Source of the DNA: Thalassia testudinum
Lineage: Eukaryota > Streptophyta > Magnoliopsida > Alismatales > Hydrocharitaceae
Direction of reading: 5' to 3'
Assembly (NCBI GenBank): GCA_037157565.1
Contig: JAZHRO010000003.1
Span: forward strand, 72,666,501-72,730,500
DNA length: 64,000 nt
Shown here: positions 19,990 to 31,435 of the stretch, one piece after another
Numbering within the stretch: position 1 is the first letter of the stretch
Layout: every line of letters begins with the position of its first letter
Translations under genes and position numbers: made by a program
Notes under the pieces: model-generated
Told to the model about the DNA's origin: nothing
The model's database searches: none
What the model saw: only the letters and a program-made list of their open reading frames with translations

Positions 19990-22011
19990 TGACCGAGTCG
20001 ATCTTTCGCTTTTAAGTCGTTTGTAGTTTAATGTGGTGGAAAAATCGACTAATCAATTTTTAATTAGAAATAACCACTCGCAGAGGAGCGGGTCGTTTCC
20101 ATAGGGAGACAATAACGTATTAAAATTCGCGCCACTTAAAAATGTTTGTTCGAAGTCAATTTCGACAAGAACCAAGCCAAGATTGCCTTTAGATTAAGGT
20201 TTAAGCAAGAAATAATGCTGAAATGGCAATTATGAGAAACTACAGGATATTTTCCGCAATGCAGAGTGAATAGAATATGAATAAAATCTGGCAATGGCAG
20301 AAAATGTAAATTTTAATCAACGTTTTACTGTAGCAAAACAGGGGAATTGTTCCCCGTTGTCTTGCATGACGAGGAGCCGATGGCTGGGCGCGGGAAGCTC
20401 GGAGGAGGTCCCTTGGATCAAGGGCTTCGAATCGGTGGTGACGGCGAGTCGCGCGGCGGCCGGAGGTGGCCGGACGAGCTCCGGCGGAGGTGCTGCAGGC
20501 GGTTGTGCGTGGGCGCGCGGAGGGTCTGCGGAGGGCGCTGGCGCGGGGAGGCGTGGCTGCGGTGGTCTGCAGGCGAGCGCTGGCGTGTGCGGTGGAAGCT
20601 GCAGAGGTCGGTTGCTGGTGGTTCTGCAGGCGGTTGTGCGTGGGCGCGCAGAGGGTCTGCGGAGGGCGCTGGCGCGCGGAGGCGTGGCGGTGGTCTGCAG
20701 GTGGGCGCTGGCGTGTGCGGTGGAAGCTGCAGAGGTCGGTTGCTGGCGGTTCTGCAGGCGGTTGTGCGTGGGCGCGCGGAGGGTCTGCGGAGGGCGCTGG
20801 CGCGCGGAGGCGTGGCTGCGGTGGTCTGCAGGCGAGCGCTGGCGTGTGCGGTGGAAGCTGCAGAGGTCGGTTGCTGGCGGTTCTGTAGGCGGTTGTGCGT
20901 GGGCGCGCGGAGGGTCTGCGGAGGGCGCTGGCGCGCGGAGGCGTGGCTGCGGTGGTCTGCAGGTGGGCGCTGGCGTGTGCGGTGGAAGCTGCAGAGGTCG
21001 GTTGCTGGCGGTTCTGCAGGCGGTTGTGCGTGGGCGCGCGGAGGGTCTGCGGAGGGCGCTGGCGCGCGGAGGCGTGGCTGCGGTGGTCTGCAGGCGGGCG
21101 CTGGCGTGTGCGGTGGAAGCTGGCGTGGGCAGAGGGTCTGCAGAGGTCGGTTGCTGCCGGTTCTGCAGGCGCAGTGGTGAACGGCGTGGACTGCAGGCGG
21201 TTGTGCATGTTTGAGCTGAAGGTTGACGGACGTGGGTGCGCTGAAGGTTCTGCAGGTGCGGGAAGGGGTCTGCAGGTGACTTCAGGCGTGTGCGGTGAAG
21301 TGAGCGGTAACTTCAGACGTCTGGGAAATTTCCCAGATGTCTTAAGTTACTGAGAGGGTGGCTGATCAGTAGGTTGGTGACGGTGGTCGGCGATGACGGC
21401 GAGGGAGTTGCACGCTAAGGTGCTCACGGTAATACGGGCGAGCTCCGGATGGCGGTGTGGCCTGTCACACCACACGCCCACGGTGGTGGAGACTCGCCAC
21501 CACGGTAGAGGCCGGCAGTGTGGAGTGGAAGAGAGAGGATCTCTCTGCACAGTGGTGGGTCGGTGGCGGAGGCCTCCTTTGCTCGGCTGCCTCCGTGCTC
21601 CTTTTGTAGTGGCATGAACAAATTTGAAATCAGCGGCCGACCAGATCCACCGTATCCGCTCCCCCTTGAATGGCTTTCACTGCATCACGCGGGCGTTGGA
21701 GCGGCAGCCAGCCGTTCTGAAAGAAGACGAATAAAGAAAATATTATTAAAATATTAGGGTTATTTATGTATAGACCCTCAACTTCTATGTTAATAAAAAC
21801 AATATACCTAATTGGTTATCTAATTAGATGAATGCTATTTTAAGCTAATTCTAAATGCACTTAAGATATGAATGCAATGTATGGATTATGTAATTAGATT
21901 AAAACTATGAATTAATCTATTTACATCCTAATTTATACTAAATAAATGTTAGAATTAACCTAATGTGTAGGCACTTAAATACTTAAATAGCCCACAACTA
22001 TGGGCTAATCA
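19990..22011 (-). mobile_element. 5' LTR of element E
   Basis: Near-identical to 13734-15627 but with one more minisatellite unit. The minus-strand TACAAAA is at 21608-21602. The 322-codon minus ORF (20240-21208) and the plus ORFs (20294-21353) are products of the repeat. Confidence 0.93.
20498..21150 (+). repeat. 131-bp GC-rich minisatellite, five units
   Basis: Unit starts 20498, 20629, 20757, 20888 and 21019; the second unit is 128 bp because it lost one codon-sized piece near 20689. The length difference between the two LTRs is exactly 128 bp, so this single unit accounts for it. Confidence 0.92.
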
Positions 22012-22016
22012 GCAAT

Positions 22017-23393
22017 CCCTTTTCCTTTAGGGTTCTCCTTAGATGAACTGAGAAGCTTCCCAGTCTCCCTTTTGCTCATGGCCTCGACAAGGTGTCCACT
22101 TTGGGATTGCATCTCATTGATTGCCTTGTCATGTGATTAGATGATCATGTTTTGATTCTCCTACATGGCCTTCAACATGGCCTTAAGCTCATCCATCTCA
22201 GAAGTCTTGGCCAGTTGGGAGGGAATAGGAGGTTAGTTATATTGTTGAGTCTGAAAGGGTTGGGGTTTGCAATTCCCAGAATTGGAGATATTCCCCTGTC
22301 ACCAAGAAAAATTGGGGTGGTTCCTCCATCCCTCATTATAAGTGTTCGAAAAAGGGTCCTCACGAGGTCTGGGAAGGAACCTTTGGGCGGCATTTAGGTC
22401 CACCTATACAAGGTCAGGGAATTGGGAGGCCAAGTGGCAATCAACAGTAGAGTGCGTATTGCCTTGGCAAATAGAACACTCAGAAACTTGTGGAGTGGAG
22501 GCATTTGGCGGGAGTTGGTTGGGGTTTGACATAAGCCTTTCCATATTTTGGTTCAACAATTGAATTTGGAAGCCTAAATTCTGGGTATCCCTAGCCTCAT
22601 TTGCCTTAAAATTTTGTTGCATAAGAGTGGGTTTCCTATCAAAATTGGTAGAATTTAGGTGGATAGAATTCTCACTAAAGGTCTCAAAAAGCTCCCATGC
22701 CTCATCTTCAGTTTTTGTAAGAAATGTTCCAGCACAGGCACCATCCATTCTTTTCCTGTGCTTGTCATTTAATCCAGTGTAGAACCTTTCTACAAGTTGC
22801 CATCTTGGCACTTGATGATGGGGACATAAGCATAACAAATCTTTGAAGTGCTCCTATACGTCACGAAATTATTCTCCATCTTGTTGAGCAAAACCTATGA
22901 TTTTCCTCCTATAATGATTAGGTTTGCTCATGGAGAAGTATTTTTTCAAAAACTCTCCCTTGAAGGCATCTCAAGTATCCACTCTCCCATCTAGAGTGTG
23001 ATACCAATGCTTCGCCTTATCCTTAAGGGAGAAAAGGAAAAGGGTTCGCATTTGGGCGTCATCAGTAACACCCTGCAATCTCGCCGTGGAACAAACCTAG
23101 TTGAATTCCTCCAGATGCCTGTAGGGGTCCTCCCAAGAAGTACCATAGAATGAGGGCAATAGAGACATGGTACTACTTTTGATTTCATAAGGATTGTTCC
23201 TCCCAAATCTTCTCAGTGTATGGCCAGGTTGGTTGGTAGGGATAAAATAGTCTCTCAAAGATCGTTGGTTCTCCACAATTCTATTTTCTCCTTCCTCAGC
23301 CATCTCTCTTCTCTCTTGGTTGACTTTCCTAAGGATTCTTTTAGTTTCTGGATTAAACACGAGTTGTCTCCTTAGAGATCGCCTTCCAAGCAT
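22017..23393 (-). pseudogene. gag: Element F gag, interrupted by E
   Basis: On the minus strand it starts MLGRRSLRRQLVFNP at 23393. It continues through a capsid region (LFSLKDKAKHWYHTLDG, then FLKKYFSMSKPN) with stops near 23096, 22974, 22868 and 22856. The open part 22838-22404 has PRWQLVERFYTGLNDKHRKR and ends in a perfect zinc knuckle C-x2-C-x4-H-x4-C (CSICQGNTHSTVDC). The tail is Pro/Asn/Gln-rich and is cut by E at the GCAAT duplication; it resumes at 13733. Its partner role is to form particles, possibly also for E-type RNAs. Confidence 0.88.
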
Positions 23394-24600
23394 ACACTAA
23401 CAGTGCAAACACAATTCAAAAGGACTTTTCTATCTTTAATCAATTAAGGCCTTTGAGATTTTACTCCAATTGTAGGTGATAGTACAAATTGCCTAATCAA
23501 TTACGTGCCTTTTGTCGACCTGCGAAATGCCTTGATAATGACCTAATTGGAACTTAGGTGCTTTCCCTAAAGTTCAAATGGTAAAGTACTCCAAGGACGG
23601 AAGATCGAGGGATGCAAGTAGGCCTAAGCCATCCTTTAAAGCTGTGCTTTCGCTGTGCTTCTTAACTATCCTCAAAAATCCATGATATGGTATCCCCCTC
23701 CTTGGAGTTACAAAACTTTTGAACTTAAGTTTCAAGCACTTTGGTATCAAATGTAGGAGAGTTCTTTCCTAACAAGTAAAAAGCATAGGAGTGTCTAAAT
23801 GTGTGCTTTAGTGTGTAGTCATGCACGTGTGCATTCACTGTAAAATTTTGAGTCTGAGTTTTGTGAATCGTACGACAAGTTCTCAATTCAAGTCCATGGT
23901 TGTTAATGTTCCTCCATTAGTTAAAGTCCTTTTTCAAGAAAAATATATGAGCACTTGTTAGTTCTTTTCAATTCAATTAGGTGGTCTTGTAATTAAATCT
24001 AGATGCAAATGTGTGAATAAGATATGCATGCAAAGTAAGAGGATGCGTACCTTGCTTCCAACAATCAATGATGTGAGAATGCACGCAACATAGAAAATAA
24101 ATCTAGAGGTTGCTCATACGCACCTAAATGATTCGTCCTAGGGGTAGGTAGCTTGTCTTTTGTTGTTTTTTTTTCTTTTTTTTACCTTCTTATGTACAAA
24201 TAATGGAAAATCAATCCATGAAAGAAAATAAAAACCTAAATCTAAAGAAAAGGGAACAGGCTCCTGAAAAATTACCCAACATAGGCCTAAAAGAAAGTCA
24301 GGGAACAAACCACAAAAATCGTGACCCCAGAACAAGGGCTTTCCAAATGCATGTACTGGAATAAAGAAAAGAAAGAAAAATAAAAAAATGTCTACAGCTA
24401 AATAGATGGATGAGGATGTGGTCCTCAAGATATCTTCTCGAGTGGTGGAAAGAAGGTCCACCATGATGTTGCTGAGGCGGGTGCGAAAACTCATATGTAA
24501 TATGCATACCTCACACCAAATCAGATAGAATAGATTGAATATGTCACAAATAAAATCTAACCAAATAAATGGATAAATGCAAGTTTAGCAAGCCTGTTGC
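23394..24600 (-). other. Leader of element F
   Basis: Noncoding. It is similar along much of its length to the leader of E (18750-19960), including GTCGACCT segments and the block at 23594-23631. It is T-rich near 24160-24185. Confidence 0.75.
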
Positions 24601-24601
24601 C

Positions 24602-24619
24602 TCCGTAGCGACAACTCCA
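24602..24619 (-). promoter_or_regulatory. Diverged primer binding site of element F
   Basis: Minus strand TGGAGTTGTCGCTACGGA at the same two-base distance from the LTR as in E. It differs from the tRNA-Asp type site at several positions, so priming is probably lost. Confidence 0.6.
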
Positions 24620-24621
24620 TT

Positions 24622-26252
24622 TGATGATAAATTTTCACTTAAGAAATGATTTTCGCACAAGGAAATATGTTGTCGAAGTAAAGAAATGAGTGCAAGAAAC
24701 TCAATTGTCAACAATTAACTAAACCACTCAATTAGGAGTGGGTCGTATCCATAGGCAGGTAGTGGTCTAGTAAAACTCGCACAAGTCAAAATAGATGTTC
24801 ACTATTGATTTCCAACAAAAATCAATCCAAAATCCCCTTTAGATTATTCTATCAATTGATAGATATGTTGAATGAGCTCTTACGTAAAACATGAGGGTTT
24901 TCATCATAAAACTACCATAATTAAATATTGATAAATCAAAAATTCTTTTTGTAGCATTGGTGTTTAAATGTAAATATATATTAAGAAGAAAACAGGGGAT
25001 TTCCTTTGTCGAGCTTGCGCATGGAGGAGAGGCGAAGGCTGACGGTGAGGAGCACGAGGAAGGTGCTCAAGAGGGAGGTGCATGCGATGGCAGTGATGGT
25101 GTAGCCAACTATGGCCGGAGATGGCTTGCTGGATGGAAGGTGGTCGTCGGCGATGAAGCTCTGCGGCCAGCGAGAAGGTGGTTGCTTGATGTGGTTGAAG
25201 GGGTGGTTATGCTCGGGAGATCAAGAAGAGTCCGTTGGAGATGACAATGCGAAGTTTCGTGGCCAGAGGTAGTGGCTACATGTTGACATGGACGGTTGAT
25301 GATAGGTTCTTCTTGCAGAAGAAGAACAGTGTCAAAGAAGAAGATGACCGCGGGCAGGTTGCTGTACACGTACGCAAGGAAGATGGAGTGCTACTGGCTG
25401 CTGCACTCGTGCGTTGAGGGTGGTGTACAATGGCAGATGCATGGTCTGCTGCTTACGATTGTGAAGGTGCATGTGATGAGGATGGCGCTGGGCGTACGTG
25501 TGTGGAGGGTGGTGGATGAGGAAGTGAAATGGTGCAGGCCACGCATGGTGTGCTGCTGCACGTGGAGGCGCACTACTGGCACACAAGCAGGTGCCATGCG
25601 TGCGGAGGATGGAGGCGAGTGGTGCGCGAGCAATGATGGTTGCGTGGCCATCATAGGCGCACGCGCACGGTGATGCGAGGCATTGCAGATGACAGTGCGC
25701 ACTATCACCCCACACATCTACAGTGACGAAGCTCTCACTGTGGTAGAGGCCGGAAGTGGCAAGATGGAGTAGCTTGAATCTCTACACAGTGATGGAGTGA
25801 GGGTGGTGGCCTACGCAACTTCTTGGGTTCCTCTCCTCTTTTAAAGCTTCAAGAGAAGAGAAACAGATAGAGGAGGAATGCTTAGATCCACATCCTCCAC
25901 TCCTCTTCATTGTCACCTTTGTTGCCAGATCTAGCCATGAATGTCTCATCTGAGAGGAGCGACTGCTGCTTTGTCGAAGATGTAATAAGAAATTAAATGA
26001 GGGTTATTTATTTGTAAGCCCTTAAATGAAATGAGAAATAAAATAATGCATGTAATGCAACCTAAAAGATTAACTATTCTAATGCATGCTATTCTAAATG
26101 AATTTAGATATGAATGCAATGCATGAAATATGCAAACAAGTGAATAATTAGACTAATCTATTTACATCTTATTATATGCTAGTTGTATGCCAATATTAGT
26201 CTAATGTCTAGGAATTCAAATAACTAATTAGCTTACAAATATGGGCTCATCA
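24622..26252 (-). mobile_element. 5' LTR of element F
   Basis: Starts TGATGAGCCC and ends ATTTATCATCA on the minus strand, 1631 bp. The terminal 250 bases match the E LTR start by eye (AGATATGAATGCAATG and similar). It has no minisatellite. The open frames at 24957-25717 carry no domain. It interrupts the ORF of element D, which resumes at 26253. Confidence 0.8.
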
Positions 26253-27320
26253 AACATCATCCAATCTTTGGAGGCTCAGCCAACACCATACACTAAAGAA
26301 TTAGAGCCTATGATAAAAATGATTGATGAGATAAATAGCTCTTTATTGGATTTGCTCCAACATGTTAGGGATAAGGGCATGGGTGAGTTTCTAGTTGGGA
26401 AATTGTTGAGGTTGAGGATGAAATTCATGGTTGCCTAAGTCCAATCTTAGGATGATTCCCAGGATGAACCCCCTTTAGGAGAGCCAATGTCTGAACCTGC
26501 TTAGGAGCCTGTCGAGGGGGATGCATTTTCATAGGCTGGGGATGACCAGGTTGGGCAAGAGCAACCCATTGAGGATGAATCGATTGATTCACCTGAGATC
26601 CTCGAGCCAGGGAACGAAGAAAAACATGTCTCCCTGGATCATGAATTGACATATGACTTTGAGACATATATATATGCGAATCAAGAAGTCTTTGACTCTG
26701 AGGGCGAAGAATCTCTTAGTGAAGTCTCACTTGAGTTTAAGGAAGATGATTTTAGTGAGACAAATGAGCCTAAGGAATCTGATGAACCATTTGACAGCCT
26801 GATAATAAACGAATTTGATTTGATTCGGGTTAACTTGGAGGATCCAAATCCTGATGATTCAATTAGTGACCCCATTCCTCATCCGCACCCCGAAGAGCTA
26901 ACTTTTGAAATCATTATGCCCAAGTCAATCCTGATTCAGCCACAATTGTTGGACTTGGGTATTTTAGATGGGGTATACAACGATCTGGAGGTTCCAGAAA
27001 CCTTGATCTAGGAAGATAAGAAGTTGGAAATAAAAATCCGGGAAGCTACTTCTGAGGGAACTAAGATTTTGGATCTAAGGGTTCCTATTGACCTGAAACC
27101 ACCTACTTTCTACCAGGACCCTTATGATATCTCTTATGTGCAACCCAAGCTCAGAATCATTGGTTATCTTTTTGAGTTGAAATCTAAAAGGACATCAGAA
27201 CCTATTGAACCATCCCTACCCATTGTCCGACACTTTGGTCTTGGGTTGCACACTACAAAATCACAATCTCAGCCCTGCAAATACAACAATCTTTGGTTTT
27301 ATGTGGTTCTCATTTAGAAC
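26253..27320 (+). pseudogene. Orphan acidic protein of element D, fragment
   Basis: Unknown family, but clearly homologous to the ORF of element C. It opens with IIQSLEAQPTPYTKELEP and IKMIDEIN, matching IQSLVVQPIPCTEELEH and IEMIDDLN in C. Stops lie near 26437 and 26503. The part 26646-27011 is strongly acidic: FDSEGEESLSEVSLEFKEDDF, then FEIIMPKSILIQPQLLD, again as in C. A stop at 27009 is followed by an open stretch ending with HTTKSQSQPCKYNN, also matched in C. Two copies keeping the same residues while decaying elsewhere suggest a once-functional protein. Confidence 0.7.
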
Positions 27321-27469
27321 CTTACAACCACTCGACCCTAGGGCAAGGGTCTGCAGCACAACTTGGTCCAGATCTATGGACATCTTCTGCTAGCGAGTTT
27401 GAGGATTAATCTTTTGATTTTGATTCTAACCTGCACTTGTGAATTTTTAATTTCTTCCTTGTATGTATT

Positions 27470-28890
27470 TGATGCCAAGCTAAAGGCATCAAACTTAGCG
27501 CGTGTGTATACTCCACGTTCTCTGTGGAGCGGACCAGACTTTCATGATATTGAAGTGATATTCTATTTACTCCACCCTTTACAAGTCTTATTTTTACAAT
27601 GAGGACATTGCATTATTTAGAAATGAGAGGGTGGATAATTAATTCCTGAAATCATTTTGTTAACTCCGTAGAATTTCTTTTATTTCTTAAAAAAATATTG
27701 AATATTCAAAAGGACAAAAAAGGAAAAAATAGAATTAGGAGAAGAGAACTTAGGCATTTGGAAGTTATTAACTTTAGGAAATGATACTTTAGGACCTGAA
27801 CACTTAGACTCTTCAGGTCTTCGATCTTAATTAGCTCGGATGTCCACTCGAATGTGGACTTAGGCTTGAGTTTTCGACAAGTAATTTTATTTTAATTTGG
27901 TAAATAAATTAGGGTGATAAGTGCACGACTTATCAACCTACCCTCTGATTTGAGGGGACTTTAAGCCTAAGCATCAACACACTAGTTGCACTGACTAACT
28001 TTTCAGTGGTTTTTACAGAATTTGGGTAGCCAATGAACTGTCTAGTGTAGTATGGCTGGCAAGTAGTCATGTGTAACAGCCCATTGGCCAGTTATCTAGA
28101 GCATAGCTGCATGACCATACTCATTCTACTACTTTTAGGTAAATCTTAGATCAAGGAAGCCACCTACTTAGAAAAAAAGAGAAAAGAGAAATACTTAGAA
28201 TAAAAAGAAAAAAATAAAAAAATAATAGAAAAAGGAAAAAAAAAAATAAAATCACACTTCACTGCACAAGTATGGCTATCAAGTTGCCATGGGTAACATT
28301 CTATTGGCCTGTTATCCAGAGCCCAGCTGACAAAAATGCACAAATAATTTTCAAAACACTTAGAGAAGAAGCAGGGAAGTAGAATTAACTAGGGAGGTAT
28401 ACACTAGGTTCTCCCTTGTGTTGACCCCATAAAAAATAAAGTAGGGAGAAAGCTACCATTTAAAAAGATAAACCTTTAGGCAAAAACTCCTATGGTCACC
28501 TGGGGTCGTAGAAACCCGAAGTTCGTTTTTACAGTCGCCTAGTGAGTCTTTCACTCTTTTCACTTGATGCTTAGCACTTAGAGTCATTTTCGAGTCTTGG
28601 ACAGGTAAGGTAGCCGTAAAAAGTTATCTCGAAACTCTAAAACTCTAAAAGTCCAAAAAAATTACAAAAGAAGAAAAAGAAAAAAAAAAGTATCATCCAT
28701 TCTCAAATAAGGCAAGGACTTGGGTGGTTTACATTCTGGCAAACACTCGAGCACTATTGAGTTTTCATAGTTAAGGACCTTAGTTGAAATTTTCTATTGT
28801 TAATAAATAAGTTAGGCCTAAGCGTTCGAGTCCTAATTCTATTTTTATACATAACATGTAGTTTAATTTTGCTAGGGACACACAAAAGAT
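27470..28890 (+). other. Element D 3' untranslated region with a duplicated GTAACA module
   Basis: A GAGGACATTGCA box near 27601-27612 is followed by a degenerate polypurine motif (27619-27634). Two related modules follow at 28051-28105 and 28271-28321, each with TATGGCT, a short stem around GTAACA, and ATTGGCC, GTTATC and AGAGC. In the first, GGCTG (28054-28058) pairs with CAGCC (28077-28081). Element C has the same pair of modules. A-rich runs lie at 28198-28250 and 28670-28690. Confidence 0.6.
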
Positions 28891-28903
28891 AGGCATGGGG
28901 GTA
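28891..28903 (+). promoter_or_regulatory. Polypurine tract of element D
   Basis: AGGCATGGGGGTA directly before the LTR start TGATGTAGAC. Confidence 0.85.
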
Positions 28904-30775
28904 TGATGTAGACACAATTATTGAAGATAAAATGGCTATTCAAGCATGTTCCTAGGCTTAGATTTGCATTTCATGTTATAAATATTGCATAGCATGCATC
29001 ATCTTGCATTTAGAGTAGTTGTATATATTTTAGGTTAATTACGACCTTTTTATTGCCAGGAGGGAAGGAAATTTATTTCAAGTTCTCTGATGGATGATCT
29101 GACTGTACGGATCTGATCAGGATGATGATAGGAGTCCAACGCCTCAGAAATCATCTAGATTAGAATCCTGTAGCATCATACGAAGTTCGAGGAAGATCAA
29201 TGGCCAGGGGGTAATGTGACATCCATACGGGCTTCAGATAAAAATCAAACCGTACAGATGAATTCAGAGCGATGATCGCAGTCCGACACCGCAAAAATCA
29301 CCTCGATCCAAGCACCGTGGCACCCTCTACAATAAACAAAAGATGGATGGCCCAAATGGAGCCATGCGGCATCATCTCAGTTGCTCAACATTGGCCAGCA
29401 GTGCCCGCCCACACCACCTTCATCCGCAACCTCCATTCCCAACCATTGGATCTTAATCCAACAGCTAAGAAGCCTTCGCACCGCTCTCCTCTTCTCGACA
29501 TAAAGGAGGGCTTAGCGCATTGGCTTAGCACTCACCGCAGATCAAATGGCATGGCATCGAATCCCGTTGAAGCGTCCTCACCAAATCAATTGAAATTCAA
29601 CCGTCGGATCTTCATCGAGTGACCACGAAGCTTCCATGCGGCACAATCCCGTGGGCTAGATTTGCGCACACATACAATCATGCAAAATCACATGCATGAT
29701 CGTACATGGGTGCGAACTTAAGACATTCACTGGCGTTGCCAGCCATCTCATGCCAATCCAGCGGTGCATACGCCTCTCTTCAACACCAATGATATGCATC
29801 TTCAAAGGGCACGATCAGCGGGTGCGCCTGAGCCCTCAGATCTTGATCGGATGGTAGGTAGGCACTACAACAGATGCCAACAGAGATAGAGCACAAGCAC
29901 CAACAGGCCTTAGCGGCATTTGTGGCATTGGTTGGCAAATATCTTCAGCGATGCATTTGATGTTGCTATAGCCCTTGGATAGATTTCCTCCTTTTCCCTT
30001 CACTATGAAAGGAGCCCTACACCTCCCCTTCCTCTTCATCTCTTCCCTCCTCCTCACCACATCCAAGGATCTAGAGAGAGCTTGTGCCAATCCTAGGATG
30101 CTCCTCTAAAGTAGAATCAAATATTTTTCCCTCCCTTTATCCTCACTTGTGGAGCATCCCGTAGCCATTTCTTACCTACTTCGTGAAGTAGATCCTCACG
30201 ATGATGCCATCCTACACTACCCTCCATCCTCCGACTCCATCCTCGTTCATCCAAATCCTCACTACCTTCCTCCAGGCAACGTCAGAGCGAGTTGTCCTTC
30301 AAGCGACTGTCGAGGGGGATTTCTCTCACCATCACTATCTTTATTGCTTTTGTAGTATAGCTTTCCCACTTTCCTAGCTGTAATAAACATTTGATCATAA
30401 AAATACATGATTGTTTCTCTCCCTCTGTCTCTCTCTTTTTATTTTTCAAGTAGATTAGCTAGAATTCATCGACTTGACCTCTTGCCCTATTAAAATACCA
30501 AAAAGAATAACAAAAGGTAATAATGGCAAAAACAAATAAAAAGCAAAACGTGAATTTTTTTCAAACCAAGTGTTTGCCTACCTATGTTCGACCCAAGACT
30601 CACCTTTCGAGTTTCGGTTATAAATTTTATCTGATCAACGAATTTTCTCAAGAATCGAACTACAACGACGGGTTTCTAAACTTGAACCTTTTCGCAACGA
30701 ATCTCCACCGCAATCATGGAGTAACTCACTACAATTCTTACGCAACAAATAGAATCTTCTTGTAATTAGCAAGTA
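28904..30775 (+). mobile_element. 3' LTR of element D
   Basis: It is similar to the LTRs of C (reverse strand) and I, for example in GCATCATCTTGCATTTAGAG near the start and CTACAACGAC near the end. The 3' end is estimated, since no second copy or target duplication is available. It contains the tRNA-like module at 29504-29570 and a degraded TATA (CTATGAAAGGAG near 30004). Confidence 0.65.
29504..29570 (+). other. tRNA-like module with A and B boxes in the LTR of D
   Basis: TAGCGCATTGGC at 29513-29524 fits the A box TRGCNNAGYNGG with one difference. GCATCGAATCC at 29554-29564 fits the B box at its TCGANTCC core. The start-to-start spacing is 41 bp, as in the LTR of I. No clean cloverleaf was built by eye, so it is probably a tRNA-derived relic or a SINE head carried in U3. 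Confidence 0.5.
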
Positions 30776-31435
30776 CAACACACATTTTGTACTAGAGACA
30801 ACTAAGATCTCACTGCAAACTTTGGATTAAAAATAAGGCGTTCTTGCAATTAGCTACTAAAATACATGCTCTATTCTTTAAGCAATATTATGTTTAAAAT
30901 TTTAAATAAAAACAAATAGGGAAAGGATTTTTACATATATAATCCTGTAAACCTTCGAAAAGACATATATACCCCTATAAAGTTACTCTGTTAAGGCCAT
31001 ATGCCCTTGCTCCGATAAATCCAACTGAAAATGTACAGAGAAATTTAAAAAAATAAGAAAATTTATATATACATCCCTATATTTATATTCCCCAAATCCC
31101 CTCCACCCTTCCTTACCCCTAATCCCTAACCTTAATCCCTGAATCCCCTCTCCAATCAACCTTCACCAGTAGGTCCTCCTCCAACTTCCTTTCCAGTCAT
31201 CTTAAATAAGTGTTAACATACCATATCAACTTCAACTAGAATCAATCAACATCCATGAAATTAGATCATCAAGGAGACACTAAGGTCCTGATTGATGCCT
31301 GAACACGTCATAAACACTAAGAAGAGGATGCTGTGCTGTAAGTACCATGGATCAACTACAGCGATCGATGCGACAAGCCCCAGCAGGGATGATGCAGGTC
31401 TCTAGGGGTGATGCTACTGGACCACAGTGAGCGAT
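30776..31435. other. Unassigned noncoding stretch
   Basis: AT-rich DNA with TATATATACATCC and CCCTAATCCCTAACC-like runs near 31060-31150. I see no ORF, repeat or match to other parts of the window. It may be older non-repetitive DNA into which H1 inserted. Confidence 0.4.

Larger units (their letters stand above)
13734..22011 (-). mobile_element. Element E: complete non-autonomous LTR retrotransposon
   Basis: A full element on the minus strand: 5' LTR 22011-19990, primer site 19987-19970, leader, one 665-codon ORF (18731-16734), 3' untranslated region, polypurine tract, 3' LTR 15627-13734. The target duplication GCAAT is at 13729-13733 and 22012-22016. The LTRs are nearly identical apart from one missing minisatellite unit (2022 against 1894 bp), which suggests a recent insertion. 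No gag, protease, RT or integrase is present. Leader and LTR ends match element F, so F-type relatives are the likely source of enzymes. This is the youngest-looking element here and the one with an intact orphan ORF. Confidence 0.93.
13260..26252 (-). mobile_element. Element F: Athila-like retrotransposon on the minus strand, split by E
   Basis: Reading the minus strand from 26252: 5' LTR (26252-24622), primer site, 1.2 kb leader, gag (23393-22017), then the insertion of E (22011-13734 plus the GCAAT duplication), then the pre-protease region (13733 to about 13260). There it meets the 3' LTR of element A and the rest of pol is missing from the window. F shares leader blocks and LTR ends with E, so E sits inside a relative that encodes gag. 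The F LTR in turn interrupts the ORF of element D at 26253. Confidence 0.8.
26253..30775 (+). mobile_element. Element D: 3' half of a non-autonomous LTR retrotransposon
   Basis: It begins inside an ORF where the F LTR ends, followed by a 1.3 kb 3' untranslated region, polypurine tract and 3' LTR. The 5' part would lie beyond the other end of F and is not in the window. ORF, untranslated region and LTR are all homologous to element C on the opposite strand. No gag-pol sequence is present. Confidence 0.75.

Noticed and set aside
20240..21353. 306-codon plus and 322-codon minus ORFs in the E 5' LTR
   Set aside because: Same minisatellite; the minus protein is a Pro/Ala/Arg repeat made by the array and runs out of the LTR repeat.
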